A stretch of DNA of 64,000 bases from assembly GCA_003142535.1 (NCBI GenBank), contig PLMQ01000068.1:1-64000 (forward strand), written 5' to 3'. Below, piece after piece: positions 16,532 to 24,727 of the stretch; within the stretch, counting starts at the first letter, position 1; the number at the start of each line of letters is the position of its first letter. Below the pieces are notes generated by a model that saw only the letters and a list, made by a program, of their open reading frames with translations, was not told the DNA's origin and did no database searches. The translations under genes and the position numbers were made by a program. This stretch comes from Syntrophaceae bacterium (GTDB lineage: Bacteria > Desulfobacterota > Syntrophia > Syntrophales > Smithellaceae).

Positions 16532-18211
16532 TCATTTGGCTAGTTTTTTATTGATATAAAGCTGCTGTCCAATCCCCAGAATATTGTTAAACAGCCAGTA
16601 AATGACAAGCCCGGAAGGGAAATTTAAGAAAAAGAAAGTCATGACTACGGGCATCAGCAGCATAATTTTCGCCTGCGTTGGATCACCCATTGTCGGTTGC
16701 ATCTTCTGTTGGATAAATTGCGTAACTCCCATGATGATCGGGGTGATGTAATAGGGGTCCTTTGCCGATAAATCCTGAATCCACCAGAAAAACGGCGAAT
16801 GACGTAATTCAATACAGTAAAGAAGTGTCTTGTAAAGTCCGAAAAATACGGGAATCTGAATCAGGATAGGCAGACAGCCGCCGAACGGATTTACCTTGTG
16901 GACCTTATACAGAGCCATAGTTTCCTGGCTTAGTTTCGCCTTGTCATTCTGGTATTTATCTTTCAGCGCTGAAATCTGTGGCTGTAATTTTTGCATTTCC
17001 TTCATGGACTTATAACTCATGTTGCCCAGAGGCCAGAAAATAATCTTAATGAGTAAGGTCAATAAGATAATGGCAATTCCATAGTTATGAACAAACTGAT
17101 TGAGGAAGTTGACAACGTAAAGAAGAGGAATCGCCAGCCATTTTAACCAGCTACCGAAATCAATAGAATCTTCCAGCCCCACATTTAAGGCCTTCAATGA
17201 TTTATAGTCTTTAGGGCCCAGATAAAGAACATAATTAATATTGTTGATTTGATTGCCGGGAATAGTTTCTTTTTGTCCTTTGATATTGACAGAAACCATA
17301 TCATTCAGGTCACGCGCTACGGTAACATTTGTCAATGAGGGATTGGGTGGTATTACGGAGGAGATAAAGTATTTGCTTTCATAGGCTCCCCACAGCACAT
17401 TTGGTCCCAGTGTTTTTTCTTTAGTTATCTTTTTTAAATCCTCCCGCTCAATGCTCCGGGCAACCGATATAACCGGTCCATCATGCCCATAGCTATCTTG
17501 TTCCTGCTTGGGATCGACATATTGCAGCCAACTAAGCTGAGGGATTTGCGTTATTGGTTCTTTGGTAAGATTGGTTACTTTAATATCCAGCCCGATGGTG
17601 TAATTATCAGGATCAAAAGTAAAAATCTTTTCCACTTTAATCTTGTTATCGTAAGTCTGGGTAAAGGCCAGGCTCTTTTTTTCTTTTGTGTTCAATAAAT
17701 CCAGTTTGGAAACATCGGCCTGGAAAACAGTGTCCGGAGGAATATCTGTGCTGGATTGAGGAAAGGAGATTGTCAGAGGGTAAGGCATGTCCTCTTTGAC
17801 CTGGACGAGCTCCACCAAATCCGTGCTTTTTGGTTTAGGCATTTCGCTGGTGTTTATGAAGAGTTTCTTAATGATCGGATAAATATCATTGGCGCATTCG
17901 GCACAATCTTTTTGATAGCCTTTAAGCCGGAATGACTTCAGTGCTCCCCCTTTAGTCGAAAATACAGCAACATAGTGAGGCGTCTCCACGTTAATATCTT
18001 TAGGAACAGCTTGGTTTTTGGTGCTGATCTTTCTGGTTGTTGATAGTTTTTGCGGGGCAGCTGATTGATTTACCGATTCTTTTTGAGCTTGCCCTGTTTG
18101 TTGAGCAGCCGGTGCGGGCTGCTTTTGTGGCTGCTGTTTAACAAGAAATATTTGATAAAGAGCAAGTACGGCAATGGCAAGGACGATAGCCAGAAAAGTC
18201 CTTTTATCCAT
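16532..18211 (-). CDS. yidC: Membrane protein insertase YidC
   Basis: Inserts proteins into the inner membrane alone or with SecYEG. The 559 residues have a first transmembrane helix (about 5-22), a Gln/Ala-rich linker, a large periplasmic beta-supersandwich domain (about 75-340), and the Oxa1 core with about five helices (about 355-550: YGIAIILLTLLIKIIFWPL, then PVFFGLYKTLLY and MTFFFLNFPSGLVIYWLFNN). The Gram-negative-type large periplasmic domain agrees with the envelope inferred from the lipoproteins. Confidence 0.95.
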   Translation of the reverse strand: MDKRTFLAIVLAIAVLALYQIFLVKQQPQKQPAPAAQQTGQAQKESVNQSAAPQKLSTTRKISTKNQAVPKDINVETPHYVAVFSTKGGALKSFRLKGYQKDCAECANDIYPIIKKLFINTSEMPKPKSTDLVELVQVKEDMPYPLTISFPQSSTDIPPDTVFQADVSKLDLLNTKEKKSLAFTQTYDNKIKVEKIFTFDPDNYTIGLDIKVTNLTKEPITQIPQLSWLQYVDPKQEQDSYGHDGPVISVARSIEREDLKKITKEKTLGPNVLWGAYESKYFISSVIPPNPSLTNVTVARDLNDMVSVNIKGQKETIPGNQINNINYVLYLGPKDYKSLKALNVGLEDSIDFGSWLKWLAIPLLYVVNFLNQFVHNYGIAIILLTLLIKIIFWPLGNMSYKSMKEMQKLQPQISALKDKYQNDKAKLSQETMALYKVHKVNPFGGCLPILIQIPVFFGLYKTLLYCIELRHSPFFWWIQDLSAKDPYYITPIIMGVTQFIQQKMQPTMGDPTQAKIMLLMPVVMTFFFLNFPSGLVIYWLFNNILGIGQQLYINKKLAK

Positions 18212-18238
18212 ATGGAAAAACCTCCCTAAATATTTTGT

Positions 18239-18466
18239 TTAATTTATTGGATCGTAACCGCCGGGGTGCAATGGGTTGCAACGCAAGATTCTTTTTATAC
18301 CCAGGAATGAACCCTTAAACGGGCCATAAAAACGGATGGCCCCTATAGCATATTCAGAGCACGACGGGTAAAAGCGGCAACATGGGGCAAAAAGAAAAGG
18401 TGACACGCAGATTTGGTATAAACGAATTATCGAAATAAATAATTTTACCAAAATATTCCTGAACAT
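18239..18466 (-). CDS. yidD: Membrane protein insertion efficiency factor YidD
   Basis: A 75-residue protein with the family signature [20 protein letters not shown] followed by SCSEYAI and the C-terminal [10 protein letters not shown]. It associates with the inner membrane through an amphipathic N-terminal helix and aids YidC. It lies between rnpA and yidC, spaced by three bases from rnpA, in the usual order. Confidence 0.94.
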   Translation of the reverse strand: MFRNILVKLFISIIRLYQICVSPFLFAPCCRFYPSCSEYAIGAIRFYGPFKGSFLGIKRILRCNPLHPGGYDPIN

Positions 18467-18469
18467 AAA

Positions 18470-18838
18470 TTATATGTTGGCTTTCCGCGTGAAGAGTTCC
18501 GTCAATTCCCTACATGCTTCCTGATAGTTAAGAGGCGGCATATTTCTTTTGGCCATGATGATAACGTCATTCCGGGCGGGAAACAAAGCCTTATTGAGGC
18601 GAAAAAATTCTCTGATCAGGCGTTTAATTCTATTTCTTTTTACGGAGTTGCCCGCTTTTTTGGTTACGGTAATCCCCAGCCTTTTAACCCCTTCGGTGTT
18701 GCTGCATATTATGGTTGTGAAGTGTTTTGAACTGCTCCAAACCCCTTGATCGTATATAGCCCTGAATCGGCTTTTGTTAGTAACCCTTTCCAACTTCCGG
18801 TAAGATAGTTCTTTCATGCATACCGACAATGAGACCAT
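18470..18838 (-). CDS. rnpA: Ribonuclease P protein component
   Basis: Binds the RNase P RNA and helps mature tRNA 5' ends. The RNR signature is visible (GNSVKRNRIKRLIREFFR), with KLERVTNKSRFRAIYDQG as the usual N-terminus. An inner ATG at 18817 (MKELSYRK) may be the true start, because the family N-terminus begins close to it. Neither ATG has a convincing ribosome-binding site, so the choice is open. With the inner start the protein has 115 residues. Confidence 0.92.
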   Translation of the reverse strand: MVSLSVCMKELSYRKLERVTNKSRFRAIYDQGVWSSSKHFTTIICSNTEGVKRLGITVTKKAGNSVKRNRIKRLIREFFRLNKALFPARNDVIIMAKRNMPPLNYQEACRELTELFTRKANI

Positions 18839-18863
18839 ACCTTAAAGGCATATATGCCCGGAA

Positions 18864-19001
18864 TTATACAGCTAAACGTTTTCTTCCTTTGGCTCTTCTG
18901 CGGCTTAAAACCTGACGGCCCGATTTTGAAGCCATTCTGACGAGGAAGCCGTGTGTCCTCTTTCTTTTCGTATTCGTTTTATTGGTCAAAGTCTTTTTCA
19001 T
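18864..19001 (-). CDS. rpmH: 50S ribosomal protein L34
   Basis: A 45-residue, highly basic protein: [19 protein letters not shown], then [20 protein letters not shown], then RKRLAV. GAGG sits seven bases before the ATG. This is the first gene of the conserved rpmH-rnpA-yidD-yidC-jag-mnmE block. It matches the L34 consensus except that the usual QPS at the N-terminus is TLTN. Confidence 0.95.
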   Translation of the reverse strand: MKKTLTNKTNTKRKRTHGFLVRMASKSGRQVLSRRRAKGRKRLAV

Positions 19002-19076
19002 AGTTAAACCTCTATAAGTAATAAGGCAATGCGTAAATCATAGTAGCCTGTCTTTGTCAAGATTAAAGATGATAAT

Positions 19077-19253
19077 TTATTGCGAAATTATTATTATTCC
19101 AAACACAAAAGCGTCAGGAAAAGTTATGGTTTGCTGGCGAAAAAAGCGAAAAGAATTGACATTGTAATTATTGAGATCGGTACTCAAGTTGCTGTTAGTT
19201 GTCTGACATCCGGTGAGATAAGCAATTAGGACCAAGACAATAAACAAAAGCAT
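19077..19253 (-). CDS. Possible small lipoprotein, start unclear
   Basis: A 58-codon frame beginning MLLFIVLVLIAYLTGC, an N-terminal hydrophobic segment with a lipobox (LTGC at residues 13-16), followed by a Ser/Asn-rich tail. A better start lies just upstream: ATG at 19273 with a GGGGG site, but it is out of frame by one base at an A6 run. Either the inner ATG is used or the gene has a frameshift. No homologue is recognised. Confidence 0.35.
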   Translation of the reverse strand: MLLFIVLVLIAYLTGCQTTNSNLSTDLNNYNVNSFRFFRQQTITFPDAFVFGIIIISQ

Positions 19254-19360
19254 GCCGGTAATTCTTTTTTCATTTTATCCCCCTTAAAAATGAATTTGAC
19301 CAATAATTGTTTGTATCTTAGCTGAACAAATAGGCGAATACAATAGTTCGCGAATTAATT

Positions 19361-19780
19361 TTATAAAAAAGGAAGCGGTTTGTCTTTGCGATAAACGAGG
19401 GCCTGACAGGCGGCAATAAGGCTGTTATTGTTATCAGTCACGCGAATATCATAAGTCGCAGTTTTGTTTGTTTTGTTCAATTCTTTGGCTTCTGCGGTCA
19501 GCAGAGAACCTCTGGCCGGAGAAGAAATATAATTGATGCTCATGTTCAATGCGACGGCCATCGTGCCGTGCGAATTAGCGGCAATTTCAAAGGCTTCATC
19601 AATCAGAGCGAACAGGGCTCCGCCGTGAGCCATGCCGAAGATATTTTCCATATCCTTCGTGAAAACCATTTCCACTCTGGAGTAACCATCATTTAACTCA
19701 ATTAATTTCAAACCGGACTTTTTCGCAAAAGGTTCAGCCGCTACCTGCCTGATAATTGCTCTTTTAATTTTTTCATCCAT
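19361..19780 (-). CDS. PaaI-type hotdog thioesterase
   Basis: A 139-residue single hotdog domain. Residues about 45-75 carry NIFGMAHGGALFALIDEAFE, the HGG...D/E active-site pattern of PaaI and related acyl-CoA thioesterases. VALNMSINYISSPARG is the usual following strand pair. It would hydrolyse acyl- or aryl-acyl-CoA, but the substrate cannot be told from sequence. It is the last intact backbone gene before the tRNA junction. Confidence 0.88.
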   Translation of the reverse strand: MDEKIKRAIIRQVAAEPFAKKSGLKLIELNDGYSRVEMVFTKDMENIFGMAHGGALFALIDEAFEIAANSHGTMAVALNMSINYISSPARGSLLTAEAKELNKTNKTATYDIRVTDNNNSLIAACQALVYRKDKPLPFL

Positions 19781-19908
19781 AACATATGCTAATTAATTAT
19801 TGTCACTATTTGACTTTAACTAAGAATAGGGAAAAGTCCAATATTTTTTTATTTAATCAGATAAAGAAAAGACTTCAAGAAAAAAATTTTTACAGGTCTA
19901 GTCAAAAA

Positions 19909-19934
19909 AGGGCTTCCGCGAGGAAGCCCTTTTT
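19909..19934. terminator. Bidirectional terminator beside the tRNA remnant
   Basis: GGGCTTCC (19910-19917) and GGAAGCCC (19922-19929) pair around a GCGA loop, with an A run before and a T run after, so it works on either strand. It is the natural terminator of the minus-strand tRNA-Lys gene whose 3' half follows. Confidence 0.85.
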
Positions 19935-19936
19935 AC

Positions 19937-19983
19937 TGGTGGGTCGTGCGGGGATTGAACCCGCGACCAACGGATTAAAAGTC
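19937..19983 (-). tRNA. 3' half of tRNA-Lys(TTT), probable attL
   Basis: Read on the minus strand, it gives the anticodon loop with TTT (GACTTTTAATCCG), the variable loop, the T arm GCGGGTTCAATCCCCGC, the acceptor strand CGACCC and the encoded CCA. Identity to a tRNA stops abruptly at the anticodon stem: the D arm and 5' acceptor strand are absent. Site-specific recombination into tRNA genes leaves exactly this. The intact gene would be rebuilt at the other end of the element. No second copy is visible up to 64000. Confidence 0.85.
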
Positions 19984-20118
19984 GGGAAAAGCCCAAAAAC
20001 ACAAGTATGAACAAGTAACAATAATGAAGCATATTATGAACAATAATAAACATTTACACTGAAAAGCTTTCTCCGATAGTTCACCTTTTTTCACTATGCT
20101 TACTCATAGTTTTTGATC

Positions 20119-20140
20119 ATTATGGCAAAATTATGGCAAA
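20119..20140 (+). repeat. Tandem 11-bp repeat near attL
   Basis: ATTATGGCAAA occurs twice head to tail (20119-20129, 20130-20140), about 140 bp inside the element from the tRNA remnant. Paired short repeats at this distance are typical of integrase or excisionase arm sites; the assignment is inference. Confidence 0.45.
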
Positions 20141-20272
20141 TCTCTTTTCAGTGGAGATCCGCCGCTCACATTTTAAATCATCAGGTAACAAAGCACGTTT
20201 TTTGCTGCCCGCCCCGCGACAAAATAAAATTAATATTTTTACCTCTTTCATAAACGCAAAATGAGTAAAAGT

Positions 20273-20386
20273 GGTGAAAGTGGTGAAACTTCCCATAAAA
20301 ATTAATAATATTAACTAATTATAACTTTCACCGTTCTGGCAAATGAGCAGTGAAACTCTACCATCGAGATAATACAGGGTGAAACT
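20273..20386 (+). repeat. Iteron-like GGTGAAA repeats
   Basis: Four direct copies of a (G/A)GTGAAA(C/G) motif start at 20273, 20282, 20350 and 20378, and one inverted copy (CTTTCACC) is at about 20324. They lie in a 640-bp gene-free stretch before the RepA-like ATPase. The rest of that stretch (19984-20623) is AT-rich with no gene. Spacing is irregular, so an operator cluster is possible as well as a replication origin. Confidence 0.5.
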
Positions 20387-20623
20387 GCCCCTGAAATATT
20401 ACTTCCGCCGTGCCCATCTATATTCATTGTCTATAATAATATGCTTCCATATGTAGTAGGCTCATGTCCTTTTTTTACCGGGCATAGAATAAACTATTGA
20501 GTGAGGGAAATCATGTGTTTTGGAATTTTAAGGGAAGGAGATTAAATAATAAACGTTTACCATGCCAAAACAATGATTTTTAACTTGCTTTAAAAATATA
20601 TTTCATGAAGGAGAAAATGATTT

Positions 20624-21667
20624 ATGAGTAATGCCATTATTGGCAATAACTCCGCAGCATCCACGCTAACCGATTTGGATATTCTATCAACGGAATATCC
20701 AGCACCAGCCTTTATTATTCCCGGTTTAATTCCATTGGGATTAACAATTTTTGCCGGAAAGCCTAAGACCAAAAAATCAATGATGGCCATGGATATGTGT
20801 TTTGCAGTTGCTAGTGGAGGAAGATTTTTGGATGCAGACGTTGAACAGCACGAGGTGTTGTATCTTGCCCTCGAGGATTCGGAACCCCGCATCCAGTCGA
20901 GGTTACGTGCTATGATTGGAGATTCAATCGGGACCGGCAAACTTTATTTTGAGACGAAATGGAATCGTTTGGATGCCGGCTGCATGGAGGATCTGGAAAA
21001 ATGGATACAGCAGCACCCTCATGTGAAACTCATTATTATTGATACGTTAAACAGAATAAGAGGGTTTACACGTCAAGGTTTGTCAATAGCAGAAAAAGAT
21101 TACGGAGAGATTGGAAAGCTCAAGAACTTTTGCGACAGACATTCGATTGCCGTAATCTTGATCCATCATTTGCGAAAATCAGAATCACAGGATGTTTTGG
21201 ACATGATATCAGGATCTACCGGACTGACAGGTGCTGCCGACACATTAATTGTATTAAAAAAAGACAGAGGTGAGGAATCGGCACAGCTTTTTGTCACAGG
21301 CCGAGATATAGAGGATAGGAACATACATCTGACATTTAATAAAGAGTGCCTGTCTTGGGAAGTAGCAAATATCAGGACAAATATGAGTCCTGAGCGTGCC
21401 GAAATCCTGGAAATTATTACAAGAGCAGCAAAACCGTTAAAATTGGCGGAAATTGCCGCTACTGCCGGTAAGAAACTCACAACTGTTTATAAGCTTGTGT
21501 CGCATCTGGTCGAATCGAATTATATTGAGAAGACCGGTTACGGCCATTATCAAATTGTTCAAGATGAAGAACAAGCGGTAAATCAAGACACAGAACCCAG
21601 CAGTAACATCGATGCTATATTAACCGCAGACCCTACCGAAAATTTTCAAGAAATGATCGTCAGTTAG
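20624..21667 (+). CDS. RepA/AAA_25-type ATPase with winged-helix tail
   Basis: A 347-residue RecA-fold protein like the RepA helicases and related ATPases of plasmids and phages. The Walker A region is FAGKPKTKKSMMAMD, with Lys in place of the usual Gly before the last KS. Walker B is KLIIIDTLNRIRG, then IAVILIHHLRKS. DMISGSTGLTGAADTLIVL is the usual following block. The last third (from about 265) has a winged-helix pattern (LKLAEIAATAGKKLTTVYKL). It probably unwinds or remodels DNA for replication of the element. AAGGAG-like GAAGGAG precedes the ATG. Confidence 0.8.
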   Translation: MSNAIIGNNSAASTLTDLDILSTEYPAPAFIIPGLIPLGLTIFAGKPKTKKSMMAMDMCFAVASGGRFLDADVEQHEVLYLALEDSEPRIQSRLRAMIGDSIGTGKLYFETKWNRLDAGCMEDLEKWIQQHPHVKLIIIDTLNRIRGFTRQGLSIAEKDYGEIGKLKNFCDRHSIAVILIHHLRKSESQDVLDMISGSTGLTGAADTLIVLKKDRGEESAQLFVTGRDIEDRNIHLTFNKECLSWEVANIRTNMSPERAEILEIITRAAKPLKLAEIAATAGKKLTTVYKLVSHLVESNYIEKTGYGHYQIVQDEEQAVNQDTEPSSNIDAILTADPTENFQEMIVS

Positions 21668-21758
21668 CGGTTATAATATTGGTATAATGAATCCGCGTTG
21701 TGCGGGTATTTTGTTTATTCATTCTTTATATCTGTAAAATAAATTATCAGCATTAAGA

Positions 21759-21794
21759 AGGCTATTTCTCGAGAGGGGAATAGCCTATTTTTTT
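21759..21794 (+). terminator. Rho-independent terminator after the ATPase gene
   Basis: AGGCTATT (21759-21766) pairs with AATAGCCT (21779-21786), followed by a T-rich run to 21794. The loop is CTCGAG-containing. It separates the ATPase from the small acidic gene. Confidence 0.75.
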
Positions 21795-21838
21795 AAAGCA
21801 GTGTTCCAGAAAAACAAATAATAGAAAGGAGACTCTCA

Positions 21839-21988
21839 ATGCAAAAAGCAAAACATGCGTTTAGAAGAAACGCCTGCGAGGATGATGATTATCCAGATCA
21901 TTATCGGTTCGAAGAGGATAAGTCGGAAAATGAAGATCATCCCGAAGATCATCCTGAAAATTTCAATGATAAAATTACGTCTTTTTAA
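21839..21988 (+). CDS. Small acidic protein, unknown
   Basis: A 49-residue frame with a strong ribosome-binding site (AAAGGAGA) and ATG at 21839. The N-terminus is basic (MQKAKHAFRRN). The rest is very acidic and contains a repeated DHPE unit (EDHPEDHPEN). Low complexity and charge suggest a disordered or DNA-mimic-like protein, but no family is recognised. The AT-rich codon use matches its neighbours. Confidence 0.5.
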   Translation: MQKAKHAFRRNACEDDDYPDHYRFEEDKSENEDHPEDHPENFNDKITSF

Positions 21989-22058
21989 TCTGTAGAAATT
22001 TAATTTAATAATTTTGATTACAGGGGGGATTGAAAAAGATCCCCCTCCCCCCCCGCCC

Positions 22059-22130
22059 ATTTAGGCAGCCACTAATGCAATCGTCTAAGAATAGTGGATA
22101 GGCCTTTAATCTAGGCATGGCTGCCTAAAT
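22059..22130 (+). promoter_or_regulatory. Structured RNA leader, three-way-junction-like
   Basis: A perfect 12-bp closing stem (ATTTAGGCAGCC 22059-22070 with GGCTGCCTAAAT 22119-22130) encloses two hairpins: CACTA with TAGTG, and GCCT-TTAATCT-AGGC. A GGGGGAT/ATCCCCC hairpin lies just upstream at about 22023-22047. It is in the leader of the following gene, 34 bases before its start. There is no T tract, so it is not a standard terminator. Confidence 0.55.
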
Positions 22131-22164
22131 ATCTTCAAAGAATTTATATCAGGAGGACTAAAAA

Positions 22165-23157
22165 ATGGAAGCAAAAGCACTGACAGAAAAACAACAAAAT
22201 GATCCCGAAATAAATGAAGTACAGCAGACGGAAGCGATCGACTATACAAGATTCTCAGATTCCACGAGCGTAGTCGATATTGTGAAATTCGTGAACAAGC
22301 ATACCTTGATCGACAATGGCGGTATTTTTGGCAATATTAATGATTTTATTAATACGCCCGTTCCAGAACGAGAGACGGATAAAATTGTTTTAGCCAAAGC
22401 CGGCCTCGCCCTTTTAAATGAGTTTAGCGGCATGTTTAATATTGCCGAGCACGGCGTGGAAGCGGTTTTCACTAAATACAGCATAGCCCGAGGTTTAATT
22501 CTCATCCAATTAAAGAAGATTATTAAGAAAGCGGGGCAATCTTGGGATGCATGGGCAACAATTAATATTCCTCTTTTATCCCAGCGTACCAGAATTGACA
22601 ATATGAGGCTCGCTTACAGATCAGACTGTCATCAATATTATGTTTTAGGCAGCGATCGCTTATTATTGCTTATCCGTGCAACTGAAGAACACAAGGGTGA
22701 TGATAAGATCGGACAGTTTATGACAAGACGTGGAATAAAATTTAATCCGGAATCAAGAGATGAAATAAAGAAGTTCAAGGCTGAAGTAGATACGGCTCTC
22801 AATACAGAGAAGCTGGAAAAAGTCGGCGTCAAAGCTAAGCCGCAAAATGTAAAGGCATTGTCGCAGTATAGATCGTCAATGGACAACAATTTTATTATGA
22901 CAGCTAAGGCAGTAGTTGACTCCGGCGGCGACGTCGACAAACACTTTGAAAAAATAATTTTGAATAAAGGAAAAGAACGGAGCCCTTTCGAGGTTTCTCA
23001 TGCGGTGAAAGACTTTAATTTTTCCGGGGCAAAACTTATCCAGATCATAGATTACATGTTCAAAAACGAAGACACAATTGAGACTCTGGACGCGGAAATA
23101 GTCATAGAGCTTCAGGAAAAGCTCACAGAGCTCAAGAAATTTGCCAATATTCAGTAA
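22165..23157 (+). CDS. Unknown element protein, 330 residues
   Basis: No family recognised. It has no signal peptide or membrane helix and is mostly predicted helical and charged. A conserved-looking central region runs RTRIDNMRLAYRSDCHQYYV, then LGSDRLLLLIRATEEHKGDD. The C-terminal part ends in Leu/Glu/Lys-rich helices (ELQEKLTELKKFA). GGAGG precedes the ATG. It lies 17 bases before the DpdA-like gene, so the two may act together. Confidence 0.6.
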   Translation: MEAKALTEKQQNDPEINEVQQTEAIDYTRFSDSTSVVDIVKFVNKHTLIDNGGIFGNINDFINTPVPERETDKIVLAKAGLALLNEFSGMFNIAEHGVEAVFTKYSIARGLILIQLKKIIKKAGQSWDAWATINIPLLSQRTRIDNMRLAYRSDCHQYYVLGSDRLLLLIRATEEHKGDDKIGQFMTRRGIKFNPESRDEIKKFKAEVDTALNTEKLEKVGVKAKPQNVKALSQYRSSMDNNFIMTAKAVVDSGGDVDKHFEKIILNKGKERSPFEVSHAVKDFNFSGAKLIQIIDYMFKNEDTIETLDAEIVIELQEKLTELKKFANIQ

Positions 23158-23174
23158 AAAAGGAGAAACCAAAA

Positions 23175-24050
23175 ATGATTTTATATTTATCAAGCCTGGA
23201 TTCACAAAGGCTGTATCAATATTATGAGATAACCGGAGAGAAAGCCAGTGCCCTTTTATCATATGCCCTGCTCGGAAGCGATACAACAGAGATGGCAAGA
23301 GAACGCGGGCAAAAATTAAATAGCCTGATTCTGGACTCCGGCGCATGGACTGATCAGAGAAGCCCTTCGCCAACAGATATAGACGACTATATTAACTATC
23401 TCAGTGTTGCCGGGAAGTATTATGATTTTTACTTTAATCTCGATCAGGATTTTGACGAGAATGTTTTTTCCGGCACTAATCTGAAAAATTTATTAAAAAT
23501 GGAAAAAGCGGGATTGAAGCCGGTTCCGGTTATTCACAGTTTATATACCGGAGAAATCGAATATTACATCGACAAAGGCTATCCAATTGTTGCTCTTGGC
23601 TCCTCTTATGCGACTAGGCTCGATGCACTAAAATTTGTGTTTGAGAAATTTGAAAAACACCCCGATGTCAAGATACATGTTTTTGGCACAACAAATTATG
23701 AAAACCTGATTGAGGTGCCAGTTTTTTCCGTAGATTCATCCAGCTGGGGAACTATGGGCAAATTCGGTAATATCGCTTTTTGGAATCCGGAGAGCGAGGA
23801 AACAGACAAATCGGAATACATCTATCTGGACCGCTATTATCATACGGATAAGCCGGCAGAACATCATTTTGCCACTTACTATTGCAAGAGGCTGCTTGAA
23901 GAATATTTGGCAAAGACGTTTAACTTCACCTATCACGACTTTCTTGGCGAAGGTGGGTATTACAATATGCAGGTTGTTAACTTGCATCATTATATCGAGT
24001 TGGAAAAAAGAATAACGGCGGAACACAGAAAAAGAGGCTTTATTTCTTAA
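23175..24050 (+). CDS. TGT/DpdA-like base-exchange protein
   Basis: A 291-residue protein resembling the tRNA-guanine-transglycosylase-like DpdA family of phages and islands, which swaps guanine in DNA for a 7-deazaguanine. The supporting pattern is a TIM-barrel-like alternation with LDSGAWTDQRSP (equivalent to the DSGG of TGT), FYFNLDQDFD, GLKPVPVIHS, IVALGSS, KIHVFGTTNYENL and a second Asp in FSVDSSSWGTMGK, where the nucleophile would lie. No preQ0 synthesis genes (queC, queD, queE, folE) or DpdB are in the window. The family match is by eye and a different TGT-like role is possible. Confidence 0.6.
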   Translation: MILYLSSLDSQRLYQYYEITGEKASALLSYALLGSDTTEMARERGQKLNSLILDSGAWTDQRSPSPTDIDDYINYLSVAGKYYDFYFNLDQDFDENVFSGTNLKNLLKMEKAGLKPVPVIHSLYTGEIEYYIDKGYPIVALGSSYATRLDALKFVFEKFEKHPDVKIHVFGTTNYENLIEVPVFSVDSSSWGTMGKFGNIAFWNPESEETDKSEYIYLDRYYHTDKPAEHHFATYYCKRLLEEYLAKTFNFTYHDFLGEGGYYNMQVVNLHHYIELEKRITAEHRKRGFIS

Positions 24051-24161
24051 ACTAAAAACGCAGGAATCCGCGAATTTATACAAGGAGGTGATTAAAAAAT
24101 ATGAGATGAAAATGTAACGAATAAAATTAGACGAAAATCAAAACTATAATGTCGGCAGGGG

Positions 24162-24190
24162 GGCCAGGTTTTCTTAACTGGCCTTTTTTT
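24162..24190 (+). terminator. Rho-independent terminator
   Basis: GGCCAG (24162-24167) pairs with CTGGCC (24178-24183), followed by T7. It ends the transcript from the DpdA-like gene. Confidence 0.8.
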
Positions 24191-24226
24191 ATTTTCAAAA
24201 CTAAAAAATCCAAGGAGGATTTAAAA

Positions 24227-24727
24227 ATGAAAAGATTATTAGGAAAAGAACAGCAGATTTTTGATGATATGAAAAAGTGTTTCACGTCGTACGGTCTGAA
24301 AATATTTGATGAATTAAAGAAAAATGATCAACTTATGATTTTCTCAAAATTTGAATACCGGAATTATAATTTCGGTATTGCGGCTATATATCACGCTGAC
24401 GGAGATCTTGTTGAAATCAGCACTGTATATACAAATATATCTAAGAACAAGATTAAGCCTGTAGCTGAACTCATGAATCATATTAATTCCTACATCATGA
24501 GCGGTCACTTCTATGTAGTTTATTCAACAGGCGCAATGTCCTTCAGGACAGCGATTCATGTAACCGATACCCTCAACAAGGATGACTTTGAGTGGGCTTT
24601 AGATCAGGTTATGTCTGCCAGCTACAAATTTTTTCCCATGATCATTGATCAAATATTCACTGAGATGGAACCGCTGGAAATTATAAAAAAGCATCTTGAA
24701 GAAGAACCAATGGAGGTGCAACCATGA
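24227..24727 (+). CDS. YbjN-like domain protein
   Basis: A 166-residue protein. The start at 24227 is chosen because AAGGAGG lies at good spacing; an upstream frame would run through the terminator. The fold pattern (LVEISTVYTNISKNKIKPVAEL, then MNHINSYIMSGHFYVV, then LNKDDFEWALDQVM) resembles the YbjN / type III secretion chaperone-like fold. No catalytic residues are expected. The role is unknown; YbjN-like proteins often act as small adaptors. It overlaps the next gene by ATGA. Confidence 0.5.
   Translation: MKRLLGKEQQIFDDMKKCFTSYGLKIFDELKKNDQLMIFSKFEYRNYNFGIAAIYHADGDLVEISTVYTNISKNKIKPVAELMNHINSYIMSGHFYVVYSTGAMSFRTAIHVTDTLNKDDFEWALDQVMSASYKFFPMIIDQIFTEMEPLEIIKKHLEEEPMEVQP

Noticed and set aside
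19786-20010. A 74-codon plus-strand frame across the tRNA remnant
   Set aside because: It is the translation of the complementary strand of the tRNA (the familiar AGIEPATNGLK pattern) and has no ribosome-binding site.
23175-24050. A full dpd DNA-modification/restriction cluster
   Set aside because: Only the TGT-like gene is present; the other Dpd proteins are not in the window.
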